From an uncultured Hyphomicrobiales bacterium (GTDB lineage: Bacteria; Pseudomonadota; Alphaproteobacteria; Rhizobiales; Beijerinckiaceae): 64,000 nt of DNA. A program made the translations under genes and the position numbers. Below the pieces are notes generated by a model. The model saw only the letters and a list, made by a program, of their open reading frames with translations. It had not been told where the DNA came from and ran no database searches. Positions within the stretch are counted from its first letter, which is position 1. The number at the start of each line of letters is the position of its first letter. Where the stretch lies: assembly GCA_903825465.1 (NCBI GenBank), contig CAIKAR010000030.1, positions 186,001-250,000 on the forward strand, read 5' to 3'. Shown here in pieces: positions 56,237 to 64,000 of this stretch.

Positions 56237-57667
56237 ATGAACGCGGATTTCGCAGCTCTCCTCTATCTCGTCTCCGGCGTCTTGTTCATCCTCGCGCTGC
56301 GGGGATTGTCGCATCCCTCGTCGTCGCGCCAGGGCAACATGTTCGGCATGATCGGCATGGCGATCGCGATCGCGACGACCGTGCTCTATCGGCCGCCGGC
56401 GGGTTTTTCCGGTTGGCTTCTGGCCATCGGCGGCGTCGCCATCGGCGGCGGAATCGGCGCGTGGCGGGCGCGCACCGTGCAGATGACGGCGATGCCGCAG
56501 CTGGTCGCCATGTTCCATTCGCTGGTCGGCCTGGCCGCTGTTCTTGTCGCCGCGGGAGCGCTTTACGCGCCGCAGGCTTTCGGCATTGGGCTTCCGGGCG
56601 CCATTCACAGCGCCAGCCTGGTGGAGATGTCGCTCGGCCTCGCCATTGGCGCGATCACCTTCACCGGTTCGATCATCGCCTTCCTGAAGCTGGACGCGCG
56701 CAAATGGGGCGTCGCGTTCATTGACCGGGTCGCCTCCGGCCGGCCGCTCATGCTGCCGCAACGCCATGTCATCAACATCGGTTTGGCCGTGGCGCTCGTG
56801 GTCCTGATCGGAGCCTTCATGGGCACCGAGAGCCATGTCGCGTTTTGGCTGATCGCCCTGGTTTCGATGGCTCTCGGCGTTTTGCTCATCGTCCCGATCG
56901 GCGGCGCCGACATGCCGGTTGTCGTGTCGATGCTCAACTCATACTCGGGTTGGGCCGCGGCGGGCATCGGCTTCACACTCGGCAATCTCGCGTTGATCAT
57001 CACCGGCGCGCTGGTGGGCTCCTCGGGCGCGATCCTCAGCTACATCATGTGCAAGGGGATGAACCGGTCTTTTATTTCAGTCATTCTCGGTGGCTTTGGC
57101 GGCGAGACAACGGCGGTCGCCGGCGCCGTCGAAACCCGCCCGGTGAAGCAGGGCTCCGCCGACGACGCGGCCTACATCATGAAGAACGCGGCGAAGGTGA
57201 TTATCGTGCCGGGCTACGGCATGGCCGTAGCGCAGGCCCAGCACGCGCTTCGCGAAATGGCCGACATGCTCAAAAAGGAAGGCGTGGAAATCAAATACGC
57301 GATCCATCCTGTCGCGGGCCGCATGCCGGGCCACATGAACGTGTTGTTGGCCGAGGCGAATGTGCCCTACGACGAGGTCTTCGAACTTGAGGACATCAAC
57401 TCGGAATTCGCCCAGGCCGATGTCGCCTTTGTCATTGGCGCGAACGACGTCACCAACCCGGCGGCGAAGACCGATTCAAAATCGGCGATTTACGGCATGC
57501 CGATTCTCGATGTTGAAAAAGCGAAAACCGTGCTGTTCATCAAGCGCGGCATGGGCTCGGGCTACGCCGGCGTCGAGAATGAATTGTTCTTCAAAGACAA
57601 CACGATGATGCTTTTCGCCGACGCGAAGAAAATGGTCGAGAACATCGTCAAGGCGCTCGGCCACTAA
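56237..57667 (+). CDS. pntB: Re/Si-specific NAD(P)+ transhydrogenase subunit beta
   Basis: PntB has the membrane helices of domain II (nine spans) followed by the NADP(H)-binding domain III. The 476-residue protein contains the conserved GFTLGNLALIITGALVG, GYGMAVAQAQHALREMADML, HPVAGRMPGHMNVLLAEA and DVAFVIGANDVTNPAAKTD. It completes the pntAA-pntAB-pntB operon and supplies NADPH. Confidence 0.97.
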   Translation: MNADFAALLYLVSGVLFILALRGLSHPSSSRQGNMFGMIGMAIAIATTVLYRPPAGFSGWLLAIGGVAIGGGIGAWRARTVQMTAMPQLVAMFHSLVGLAAVLVAAGALYAPQAFGIGLPGAIHSASLVEMSLGLAIGAITFTGSIIAFLKLDARKWGVAFIDRVASGRPLMLPQRHVINIGLAVALVVLIGAFMGTESHVAFWLIALVSMALGVLLIVPIGGADMPVVVSMLNSYSGWAAAGIGFTLGNLALIITGALVGSSGAILSYIMCKGMNRSFISVILGGFGGETTAVAGAVETRPVKQGSADDAAYIMKNAAKVIIVPGYGMAVAQAQHALREMADMLKKEGVEIKYAIHPVAGRMPGHMNVLLAEANVPYDEVFELEDINSEFAQADVAFVIGANDVTNPAAKTDSKSAIYGMPILDVEKAKTVLFIKRGMGSGYAGVENELFFKDNTMMLFADAKKMVENIVKALGH

Positions 57668-57721
57668 TCGGAGCGTCCGCTTTTCCACGGACAGCGAACG
57701 ACCGCGAGGGAGAGGCCGTCC

Positions 57722-58450
57722 ATGCCCATCGTTCTTGTTCATGGGGCCTGGAGCGGCGGCTGGAGCTGGAAGGATGTGGCGCGCCGGCTGCGCGGGTTCG
57801 GCCACGACGTTTACGCGCCAACGCTGACAGGCCTCGCCGAACGGTCGCATGTCGCGCCGGAGCGCGTCGATCTCGGCAGCCACATCGCGGATATCGCCGG
57901 CCTCTTGCGCTATGAGGATTTGCGCGATGCGCTGATCGTCGGCCATTCCTATGGCGGCATGGTGATCACCGGCGCCGTCGACCGCGCGCGACCGCGGGTG
58001 AAGGCCATGATCTATCTCGACGCCTTTGTGCCCGAGAGCGGCCAATCTCTCTGGGATATTTCCGGCCCGGAGCGCGCGGCCGACATGCGCGCCGCGGCCG
58101 AGAAACACGACGGCGGGAAATCCGTTCCGCGGCCAGTCACGCCTGGAAACACTGGTCCGGGCGCGGCGGAAAAGTTTGGCCCCTTGTTCACCGCGCAGCC
58201 CTTGGGGTGCATGAGTGAAAAATACGTGGCGACGCGCGATAATCCCGACGATTGGCCGCCGCGCCACTACGTTCTCTGCAAGGCCTGCAATCCCAGCCCG
58301 TTTCACGCGATCGCCGCCCGCGTGAAATCCGCGCCAGGATGGACGTGCGGGGAAATCGACGCCTTCCACGACGCGCCACGCACGCATCCCGATGAGATCG
58401 CCGGAATCATCGCCGCGACAGCGGCCAGATGGGATATCCCCAAGCCCTAG
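57722..58450 (+). CDS. alpha/beta hydrolase, hydroxynitrile-lyase/methylesterase-like
   Basis: A 242-residue alpha/beta hydrolase. The oxyanion loop is VHGAWSGGWSWKDV (His7-Gly-Ala-Trp) and the nucleophile Ser76 is in VGHSYGGMV; the catalytic Asp and His are likely in the C-terminal region near DAFHDAPRTHPDE. The overall pattern fits the EstC/hydroxynitrile lyase/salicylate-methylesterase group. Substrate is not known. It follows pntB after 54 bases and may be read from the same transcript. Confidence 0.85.
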   Translation: MPIVLVHGAWSGGWSWKDVARRLRGFGHDVYAPTLTGLAERSHVAPERVDLGSHIADIAGLLRYEDLRDALIVGHSYGGMVITGAVDRARPRVKAMIYLDAFVPESGQSLWDISGPERAADMRAAAEKHDGGKSVPRPVTPGNTGPGAAEKFGPLFTAQPLGCMSEKYVATRDNPDDWPPRHYVLCKACNPSPFHAIAARVKSAPGWTCGEIDAFHDAPRTHPDEIAGIIAATAARWDIPKP

Positions 58451-58525
58451 GTTAACGGGAAACGAATTTTCAACCTGGCTGGCCCATGGTGATGGAAACG
58501 TCCGTCACCAGCATGATTGCGCCAA

Positions 58526-60286
58526 ATGAGCTTTTTTTCCGGAGGCGCCTCGAGTGTCGCGTTCGCCGCCGCGTGCGGCGGAATTCTGTTGGCTTTGGCG
58601 CTCTGGCGACGCGAATGGCGGGAAGCCAAGCGGCGCGAGACGGGATTCGCCGCGCGTATCGAGACGTTGCGGGATGAAATCTGGGAATTGAAGGAAGCCG
58701 CGGAGGCGCGCGCGCGAGCCGAGGCGGCCAGCGAGGCTAAATCGCGTTTTCTGGCGACGGTGAGCCACGAAATCCGCACACCTCTGAATGGCATCGTCGG
58801 CATGGCGGGGCTTTTGTCGGAAACCGGTCTGGACGGCGAGCAGCGGTCCTATGTCGAAGCGATCAAAACATCCGGCGGCGCCCTCGCGTCGCTGATCGAC
58901 GAAATCCTGGATTTTTCACGCATCGAGGCTGGCAAGCTTGAACTGGTCGGCGAACCCTTCGATTTGACCGCCGTTGTCGAGGGCGTCGTCGAGCTTTTGG
59001 CGCCGCGCGCGCAGGGCAAGGGGCTGGAGATCGCCACATCGGTCGCGCCCGAGGTGCCGCGGAAATTGACCGGCGACGCCCCGCGGCTTCGGCAGGTGTT
59101 GCTCAATTTGGCCGGCAACGCCGTCAAATTCACGGACGCGGGCGGGATTGGCGTGCGCGTGACCGCGGCCGGCGGGGATGTCGTGCACTTCGCGGTCGCG
59201 GATACCGGGCCGGGCGTGCCGGACGAGCGCCGCGCGGCGATTTTTCAGGATTTCGAGCAGGGCGATGGTTCGGCGTCGCGCAAACACGAAGGCACGGGTC
59301 TGGGGCTCGCGATTTCCAAGCGGATCGTCGAGCGCATGGGCGGCAAACTCACGCTTGAACACACGAGCGCGCGGGGTTCGGTGTTCGCCTTCACCGCGGT
59401 CCTGCCCGCCGCCGAGCCGCCGCGATCGGCGGCGAATCCAACGCTCGCGGGTCGGCGCGCGCTCATTGTGGGGCAGTCGCCGTTCGAGGCACCTTATCTT
59501 GGCGAAAGACTTGCGGCGGCGGGCGCGTTTTCCCAGCGCGCCGAAGGCGTCGACGAGGCGTTGGCGATTCTGGAACAAAAGCCGACGCCCGATATCGTGA
59601 TCGTCGATTGCGCGCTGGGAGAAGAGGCCACCCGGCGGCTGTCCAGCGCCGCCCGAGCCGCCGGCGTCGCGCGCAGCCTTGTCCTGTTTTCGCCTTTCGA
59701 GCGCCGCGCCTTCGGTCAGAATTCGCTCGAAGGCTACGATGGCTGGCTGGTGAAGCCCGTGCGATCGGGCTCTCTGTTCGCCCGCCTGACGGGAGACACG
59801 CGGACCGCTCCCGACGAAAACGGCTCCGCGGTGGTCACCCGCCTGCCGTTGCCGCGGCGGGGCCTGCGCGTGCTGGTGGCGGAAGACAATGAAATCAACG
59901 CCCTTCTGGCGCGCAAGCATCTTGAAAGGCTTGGCGCGGCGCCAACGCGGGCGCGGGATGGCGTCGAGGCGGTCCAACTCGCTCATATGGCCTTGATCGG
60001 CGAGCGGGAGCCTTTTGACGCGATCTTGATGGACATAAGAATGCCGGGCCTCGATGGTCTCGAAGCGGCTCGGCAAATCAGGCAGGCCGAAGCGGAGGCC
60101 GGTTCGACGCGCGTGCGCATCGTCGCGTTGACCGCCAACGCGTTCGAGGAGGACCGGCGCGCGGCCAACGCCGCCGGAATAGACGAATTTCTCACCAAGC
60201 CCGTCGATGTCGTGGCGCTCGCCCGCGCGTTGTCGATCGAGGACGGCCGACGCGAGGACCCGTCGGGGGCCGATGGCGCGCTTTGA
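58526..60286 (+). CDS. hybrid histidine kinase with one pseudo-receiver and one receiver
   Basis: A 586-residue membrane-associated sensor kinase. One N-terminal helix ([19 protein letters not shown]) is followed by a coiled coil, then HisKA with His81 in [15 protein letters not shown], then HATPase ([33 protein letters not shown]). Two receivers follow: the first (about 315-430) lacks the acidic pocket residues (LIVGQSP instead of a DD pair) though VDCALG keeps the Asp; the second (about 450-570) is canonical ([25 protein letters not shown]). No sensory domain is seen. The preceding hydrolase is on the same strand. Confidence 0.9.
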   Translation: MSFFSGGASSVAFAAACGGILLALALWRREWREAKRRETGFAARIETLRDEIWELKEAAEARARAEAASEAKSRFLATVSHEIRTPLNGIVGMAGLLSETGLDGEQRSYVEAIKTSGGALASLIDEILDFSRIEAGKLELVGEPFDLTAVVEGVVELLAPRAQGKGLEIATSVAPEVPRKLTGDAPRLRQVLLNLAGNAVKFTDAGGIGVRVTAAGGDVVHFAVADTGPGVPDERRAAIFQDFEQGDGSASRKHEGTGLGLAISKRIVERMGGKLTLEHTSARGSVFAFTAVLPAAEPPRSAANPTLAGRRALIVGQSPFEAPYLGERLAAAGAFSQRAEGVDEALAILEQKPTPDIVIVDCALGEEATRRLSSAARAAGVARSLVLFSPFERRAFGQNSLEGYDGWLVKPVRSGSLFARLTGDTRTAPDENGSAVVTRLPLPRRGLRVLVAEDNEINALLARKHLERLGAAPTRARDGVEAVQLAHMALIGEREPFDAILMDIRMPGLDGLEAARQIRQAEAEAGSTRVRIVALTANAFEEDRRAANAAGIDEFLTKPVDVVALARALSIEDGRREDPSGADGAL

Positions 60287-60372
60287 CTTGTCCGCCGCGC
60301 TGTCATCGTATTGTTGGCGCGGCGTGGTTCAAGTATCCGGATCGGCCCGAATCATCAGGTCCGGAGGTATCG

Positions 60373-61296
60373 ATGTGGCGTCAGGAAACCGATGGACCGT
60401 CCGTCCAACGCCATGGCTTTCACGCGTTGATGTCGTTTCCCGCTTTGCCGGGATCGCGCTTGATCCGGCGAACCGAGGGCTTGCCGGCGAGCCTTGGCCG
60501 GATGGGTTCGCTCGAGGTTCGGCTCGCGACGACGAAAAAGGATATCCGCAAGGCGCAAAAATTGCGGTTCAAGGTTTTTTTCAAGGACGGCGGCGCCAAG
60601 CCCGATCCGCGGTCGCTTCTGTCGCGCCGGGATATCGATCATTACGACAGGGTTTGCGACCATCTGCTGGTCGTTGATCACGCCGCCACGAACCGGTTCG
60701 GCCGCGTCAAACCAAAGGTGGTGGGCGTCTACAGGCTGCTGCGCCAGGAACAGGCCGCCGTCGTCGATGGGTTTTATTCCGCCCGCGAATTCGACCTGCA
60801 ACCCTTGCTCGACCGCCACCCCGGCAAGCGGTTTCTCGAACTTGGGCGCTCCTGCGTTCACCCGGATTGGCGATCCAAGCGGGTTGTCGAGCTTTTATGG
60901 CGCGGCATCTGGACCTATGCGCGCCATCACCGCGTGGATGTCCTGCTTGGCTGCGCCAGCCTGCCCGGCGTGAATATCGGGGATCACGCCCCCGCTCTGG
61001 ATTTTATTTCCAAGACCGCGCGGGCGGACGGCGTCTGGGCCGCCAGCGCGCGCGTCGAACGCCGCGCGCCGGATTGTCTTTCACGCCCCCTCGTCGGCGG
61101 GCGCGACGCGCTGCGGCTTCTGCCGCCGTTGGTGAAGGGCTATTTGCGCGTCGGCGCGAAATTCGGCGACGGCGCCGTGGTGGATCTTCGGTTCGGGGTC
61201 GTCGATGTTTTGGTGATCATGCCGGTCGCCGAAATCGACCCGCGTTACATCTCCTATTTCGGCGGCGAATCCTCGACCATTCGATCCGCCGCGTAG
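60373..61296 (+). CDS. GNAT-family acyltransferase, OlsB-like
   Basis: A 307-residue N-acyltransferase of the OlsB/hemolysin-like group (PF13444), which forms lyso-ornithine lipid by linking a 3-hydroxyacyl chain to ornithine. Signatures are IRKAQKLRFKVFFKDGGA, LGRSCVHPDWRSKRVVELLW and CASLPGVNIGD. GGAGG 6 bases upstream supports the ATG at 60373. OlsA is not adjacent. A role in ornithine-lipid membrane synthesis is likely but the lipid cannot be confirmed from sequence. Confidence 0.8.
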   Translation: MWRQETDGPSVQRHGFHALMSFPALPGSRLIRRTEGLPASLGRMGSLEVRLATTKKDIRKAQKLRFKVFFKDGGAKPDPRSLLSRRDIDHYDRVCDHLLVVDHAATNRFGRVKPKVVGVYRLLRQEQAAVVDGFYSAREFDLQPLLDRHPGKRFLELGRSCVHPDWRSKRVVELLWRGIWTYARHHRVDVLLGCASLPGVNIGDHAPALDFISKTARADGVWAASARVERRAPDCLSRPLVGGRDALRLLPPLVKGYLRVGAKFGDGAVVDLRFGVVDVLVIMPVAEIDPRYISYFGGESSTIRSAA

Positions 61297-61561
61297 CGCG
61301 CCGGTCGTCGCGTCGCTTGCCATGGCCCCCGCCGCTGATACATATAGCCGCGACATGGGGCTGGACCACGCAAACGTCCACGCCTCACGCGCTCGCTGAA
61401 CTTTGGCCGGCCCTTCGCGACGTGATTGCGCATGGGTTGGCGGGGAAGAAACGACAAGGCGCCGGGCTGGCTATCGCGATGGCCGAATGCCCGCCGGGGC
61501 CGCGTCGAGCTTTTTCCGATGTACCAGGCAATCACTGCGGCGAGGCCGCGAAAGGTCGAAC

Positions 61562-63331
61562 ATGTTTTATGACAAGCCGGAAGGGGCTCCCGACGAAAAG
61601 GTCGCCTGGGGCAGCGATGTCGCCGCGCAGATGCTGCGGCGCATAGGTTTTCCCTACATCAGTCTGAATCCGGGCGCGAGCTATCGCGGCTTTCACGATT
61701 CGATCGTCAACCACCTCGGCAACCAGACGCCCTCGATGGTGCTGTGCCAGCACGAGGACCATTCCGTCGCCATAGCCCACGGCTACGCCAAGGCGACCGG
61801 CGAGCCGATGGCCTGCGTTCTGCACTCGAACGTCGGGCTCTTTCACGGCATGATGTCGCTGTACAACGCGTGGTGCGACCGCGCGCCGATGTTCGTGCTT
61901 GGCGCGACCGGCCCGCTCGACGCCCCGCAACGCCGCCCCTGGATCGACTGGATTCACTCGTCGACGGATCAAGCCAGCCATATCCGCGACTTCATCAAGT
62001 GGGACAACCAGCCGACCTCGCCCGAGTCTCTCGTCGAGGCCATGTGTCGCGCGAACATGCTGACACGGGCCGAACCCACCGCGCCGGTTTATATCGTGTT
62101 GGACGCCGGGCTTCAGGAAGCCTCGCTCGAACAACCGATCGAATGGCCCGATCTCGCCCGCTACCAGCCGCCAACGCCGGCGCGTCCGGCGAAGGACGCG
62201 ATCGCGAAGGCCGCGGCTCTGTTGAAAGACGCGAAGCGTCCGGTGGTGCTGATGGGCCGCTGCGGCTTGTCGAAAGACGCGTGGAACAAGCGCGTGCGGC
62301 TGGTCGAACGCCTTGGCGCCATCGTGATGACCGATCTCAAGCTGCGCGCCTGCTTCCCGACCGATCATCCCGCGCATGTGGCCGAGCCGTTCAATCAGTT
62401 CGAGCCCGAGACGCGGGCCGTTGTTGGCGAGGCGGATGTCATTCTGTCGCTGGATTGGGTCGATCTCGGCGGCGCGGTGCGCGCGACGAAGGGCCTGCCG
62501 GAAGCGCCGGCGCGCATCGTCGCGAATTCGCTCGATCACACGCTGCACAACGGCGCGCACATGAATTACATGGCGCTGGCGCAAATGGATGTGTTCATGG
62601 CGGCCGGCAATGATTCCGTCGTCGACGATTTGCTCGAAGCGCTCGGTCCCGGCGCGGCCAAGGCGCCTTGGCGGGGCAAGCTCGAGGGCAAAAAGCGGAC
62701 GGAGGATCCCAATCGCATCACGATGCGCACGGTCGGCCGCGTGCTGCGCGCCGCCTTCGCCAATCCGGACAAGGTGACGCTGGCGTCGGTTTGTCGCGGC
62801 TGGGCCTGCGATATCTGGCCCTTCCACGATCCCCAGGCCTATCTCGGCAAGGATGGCGGCGGCGGACTTGGCTCCGGCCCCGGCATCTCCACCGGCGCCG
62901 CGCTGGCCATGTCGACGCGCGACCGCCACACGGTGGCGGTGCTCGGCGACGGCGATTTCCTCATGGGCGCGAGCGCCGTGTGGAGCGCGGTCCGCGCGCA
63001 GGTGCCGCTGTTGGTGTTGATCAACAACAATCGTTCGTATTTCAACGACGAACTGCATCAGGAAACAGTGGCCCGGCGCCGCAACCGGCCGGTGTCCAAC
63101 CGCTGGATCGGTCAAAGCATCGCCTCGCCCGAGGTCGATATCGCGGCCTTGTCCACGTCCTACGGCGCGGTCGGCATCGGCCCGGTGAAGAGCCCCGCCG
63201 AGCTCGAAGCGGCGATCCAAAAGGGCGTCGAGGCGATGATGGCGGGCAAGGTCGCGATCATCGACATTCACATCAATCCCGGCCAGGAGCGCACGGCGCG
63301 CTCCACGATCGAAGACCGCAAGACCGAGTAG
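61562..63331 (+). CDS. thiamine-diphosphate-dependent decarboxylase/acetolactate-synthase-like protein
   Basis: A 589-residue ThDP enzyme. The catalytic Glu is in LCQHEDHSVAIAHGYAKATG, and the ThDP-binding motif is VLGDGDFLMGASAVWSA, ending with INNNRSY (GDG then NN). The middle domain is the decarboxylase type. Substrate is unknown; the closest recognised groups are acetolactate synthase-like and benzoylformate/oxalyl-CoA-type decarboxylases. The ATG at 61562 follows AAAGG. A strong terminator follows the stop. A 265-base gap separates it from the OlsB-like gene. Confidence 0.85.
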   Translation: MFYDKPEGAPDEKVAWGSDVAAQMLRRIGFPYISLNPGASYRGFHDSIVNHLGNQTPSMVLCQHEDHSVAIAHGYAKATGEPMACVLHSNVGLFHGMMSLYNAWCDRAPMFVLGATGPLDAPQRRPWIDWIHSSTDQASHIRDFIKWDNQPTSPESLVEAMCRANMLTRAEPTAPVYIVLDAGLQEASLEQPIEWPDLARYQPPTPARPAKDAIAKAAALLKDAKRPVVLMGRCGLSKDAWNKRVRLVERLGAIVMTDLKLRACFPTDHPAHVAEPFNQFEPETRAVVGEADVILSLDWVDLGGAVRATKGLPEAPARIVANSLDHTLHNGAHMNYMALAQMDVFMAAGNDSVVDDLLEALGPGAAKAPWRGKLEGKKRTEDPNRITMRTVGRVLRAAFANPDKVTLASVCRGWACDIWPFHDPQAYLGKDGGGGLGSGPGISTGAALAMSTRDRHTVAVLGDGDFLMGASAVWSAVRAQVPLLVLINNNRSYFNDELHQETVARRRNRPVSNRWIGQSIASPEVDIAALSTSYGAVGIGPVKSPAELEAAIQKGVEAMMAGKVAIIDIHINPGQERTARSTIEDRKTE

Positions 63332-63360
63332 CGTCAAAGAACTCGATGTCGTCGAAACAA

Positions 63361-63395
63361 CCCCTCCGCGGCCGCCGCGGAGGGGTCTTCTGTTT
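63361..63395 (+). terminator. intrinsic terminator after the ThDP enzyme gene
   Basis: CCCCTCCGCGG (63361-63371) and CCGCGGAGGGG (63375-63385) form a perfect 11-bp stem with a 3-base loop CCG, followed by TCTTCTGTTT. Confidence 0.75.
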
Positions 63396-63452
63396 CCGGG
63401 CGGGCCGGCTGCTGTTAAGATCGCGGGACTTTCAAACCAGCGGGATTGGCCG

Positions 63453-63920
63453 ATGCAACGCTTGACCATCAGTCTCGACGACTCCATGGCCGAGGCCATT
63501 GACGCTTTCATGGCGCGCAGCGGCTATTCGAACCGCTCGGAGGCCATGCGCGATCTCATCCGCGACGCGCTGTCGCCATCGACGCAAGCGGGAGTCGCGA
63601 CGCCGGAATGCGTCGCGGCGATTTCCTATGTCTACGACTACGACGGCCGCGATCTCGCGCTGCGGCTGGAGCGCGCCCAGCACGCGCGCCACGACATCAC
63701 GATTTCATCGATGCGCACGCGCCTGGATCACCGCCATTGCATGGAGGTGACGCTGCTGCGCGGGCCAACCGTCGAAGTGCGCGCGCTTGGCCAGACGATA
63801 CTCGCCGAAAAAGGCGTTCGATTTGGTCAGATGAACCTCGTGCCGATGCGTTCCGAGGCCTCTGGCCACAGTCATGGTCAAGGCGGCGCCTACCACCGGC
63901 ACGACACGCCGGCGCTGTAG
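63453..63920 (+). CDS. NikR-like ribbon-helix-helix regulator with altered nickel site
   Basis: A 155-residue protein with an N-terminal ribbon-helix-helix DNA-binding domain (MQRLTISLDDSMAEAIDAFM, SNRSEAMRDLIRDAL) and a C-terminal ACT-like metal domain. In Escherichia coli NikR nickel binds His76', His87, His89 and Cys95. Here His77 and Cys96 are kept, but residues 88 and 90 are Arg (MRTRLDHRHC), so the two histidine ligands are gone; new histidines are next to the Cys. The protein may bind another metal or none. No nikABCDE or operator of the known GTATGA-type was seen in the window. Confidence 0.88.
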   Translation: MQRLTISLDDSMAEAIDAFMARSGYSNRSEAMRDLIRDALSPSTQAGVATPECVAAISYVYDYDGRDLALRLERAQHARHDITISSMRTRLDHRHCMEVTLLRGPTVEVRALGQTILAEKGVRFGQMNLVPMRSEASGHSHGQGGAYHRHDTPAL

Positions 63921-64000
63921 GATATGGTGAAAACGAAGGTGTCGATTAACCCGAAATTCGGACTCTTAAGACACAAGACATCACGCTGGGGGTGGCGGTA

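Noticed and set aside
61379-61561. Coding-like frame before the ThDP enzyme (PHALAELWPALRDVIAHGLA)
   Set aside because: It is attractive in composition but has no start codon or ribosome site, runs out of frame into the ThDP gene and has no recognised domain; may be a decayed fragment.
61532-63511. Antisense frame of about 659 codons over the ThDP enzyme gene
   Set aside because: It is the complement of a conserved enzyme, shows Arg/His/Gly-rich random composition and no start signal.
63921-64000. NikR operator or riboswitch after the NikR-like gene
   Set aside because: No GTATGA-type palindrome or known aptamer is visible in the last 80 bases; a TTAA half-site at 63945-63950 is not enough for a CtrA call.
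1-64000. CRISPR arrays, insertion sequences, prophage, rRNA and tRNA genes
   Set aside because: No direct-repeat arrays, transposase, integrase or structural RNA signatures were recognised in the window.

Overview
The window is a high-GC chromosomal stretch from an alphaproteobacterium, most probably a member of the Hyphomicrobiales (Rhizobiales). The evidence is a set of order- or class-typical genes and neighbourhoods: the F1-ATPase inhibitor zeta (DUF1476) beside purC-purS-purQ, the bolA/small-protein/purL block, the three-gene pntAA-pntAB-pntB transhydrogenase preceded by a tiny aa3 oxidase subunit IV gene, sdhC-sdhD-sdhA-sdhB, a TIGR02302/DUF4175 protein after lysA, and the ppsR-maf-coaE-dnaQ-secB block. 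In relatives such as Caulobacter the ppsR (RP001) end of that last block borders the chromosomal origin. No insertion sequence, prophage, CRISPR array, rRNA or tRNA was recognised, so this is core genome with a few accessory patches.

Layout. 1-2.7 kb: the start of an aromatic-acid-type MFS transporter, a structured leader RNA with a 25-codon upstream peptide and an intrinsic terminator, then a zinc alcohol dehydrogenase and a Rieske oxygenase, which look like an aromatic-compound module. 2.7-10.2 kb: nusG-secE (cut off from the usual rplK side), a quinone oxidoreductase, an orphan ModA-like binding protein, trmD, a TauE/SafE permease, ruvC, a transglutaminase-like cysteine protease with a perfect CtrA-type site upstream, ubiG, and an AT-hook protein. 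10.3-18.9 kb: lysC, a branched-chain amino-acid binding protein, the sdh operon with a vapD gene between sdhA and sdhB, a TlpA-like thioredoxin and argH. 19-29.5 kb: an LptM-like lipoprotein, lysA, TIGR02302 protein, HIG1 protein, cobalamin adenosyltransferase, rhomboid protease, etfB-etfA-hbd, HNH nuclease, alkB and grpE. 29.6-37.6 kb: glnD, ATPase inhibitor zeta and purine genes. 37.6-47.1 kb: an accessory patch with a TadG-like protein, an ornithine cyclodeaminase homologue, an L2HGDH-like oxidase and four TctC (Bug) solute-binding proteins without any TctA/TctB membrane partner. 47.1-52.8 kb: tlyA, a TrmA/RlmD-type methyltransferase, a gene-free AT-rich 363-base gap with DnaA-box-like sequences (candidate oriC), then ppsR-maf-coaE-dnaQ and secB. 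52.9-63.9 kb: an ABC1 kinase, oxidase subunit IV, transhydrogenase, a hydrolase, a hybrid histidine kinase, an OlsB-like acyltransferase, a ThDP enzyme and a NikR-like regulator.

How the genes work together: sdh, etfAB-hbd and pnt supply electrons to quinone and NADPH; lysC, lysA and argH serve amino-acid synthesis; purC/S/Q/L serve purine synthesis; GlnD is the nitrogen sensor. The most unusual observations are the leader element at 294-461, vapD inside the succinate dehydrogenase operon, the candidate origin upstream of ppsR, and a NikR homologue whose two paired nickel-ligand histidines are replaced by arginines.
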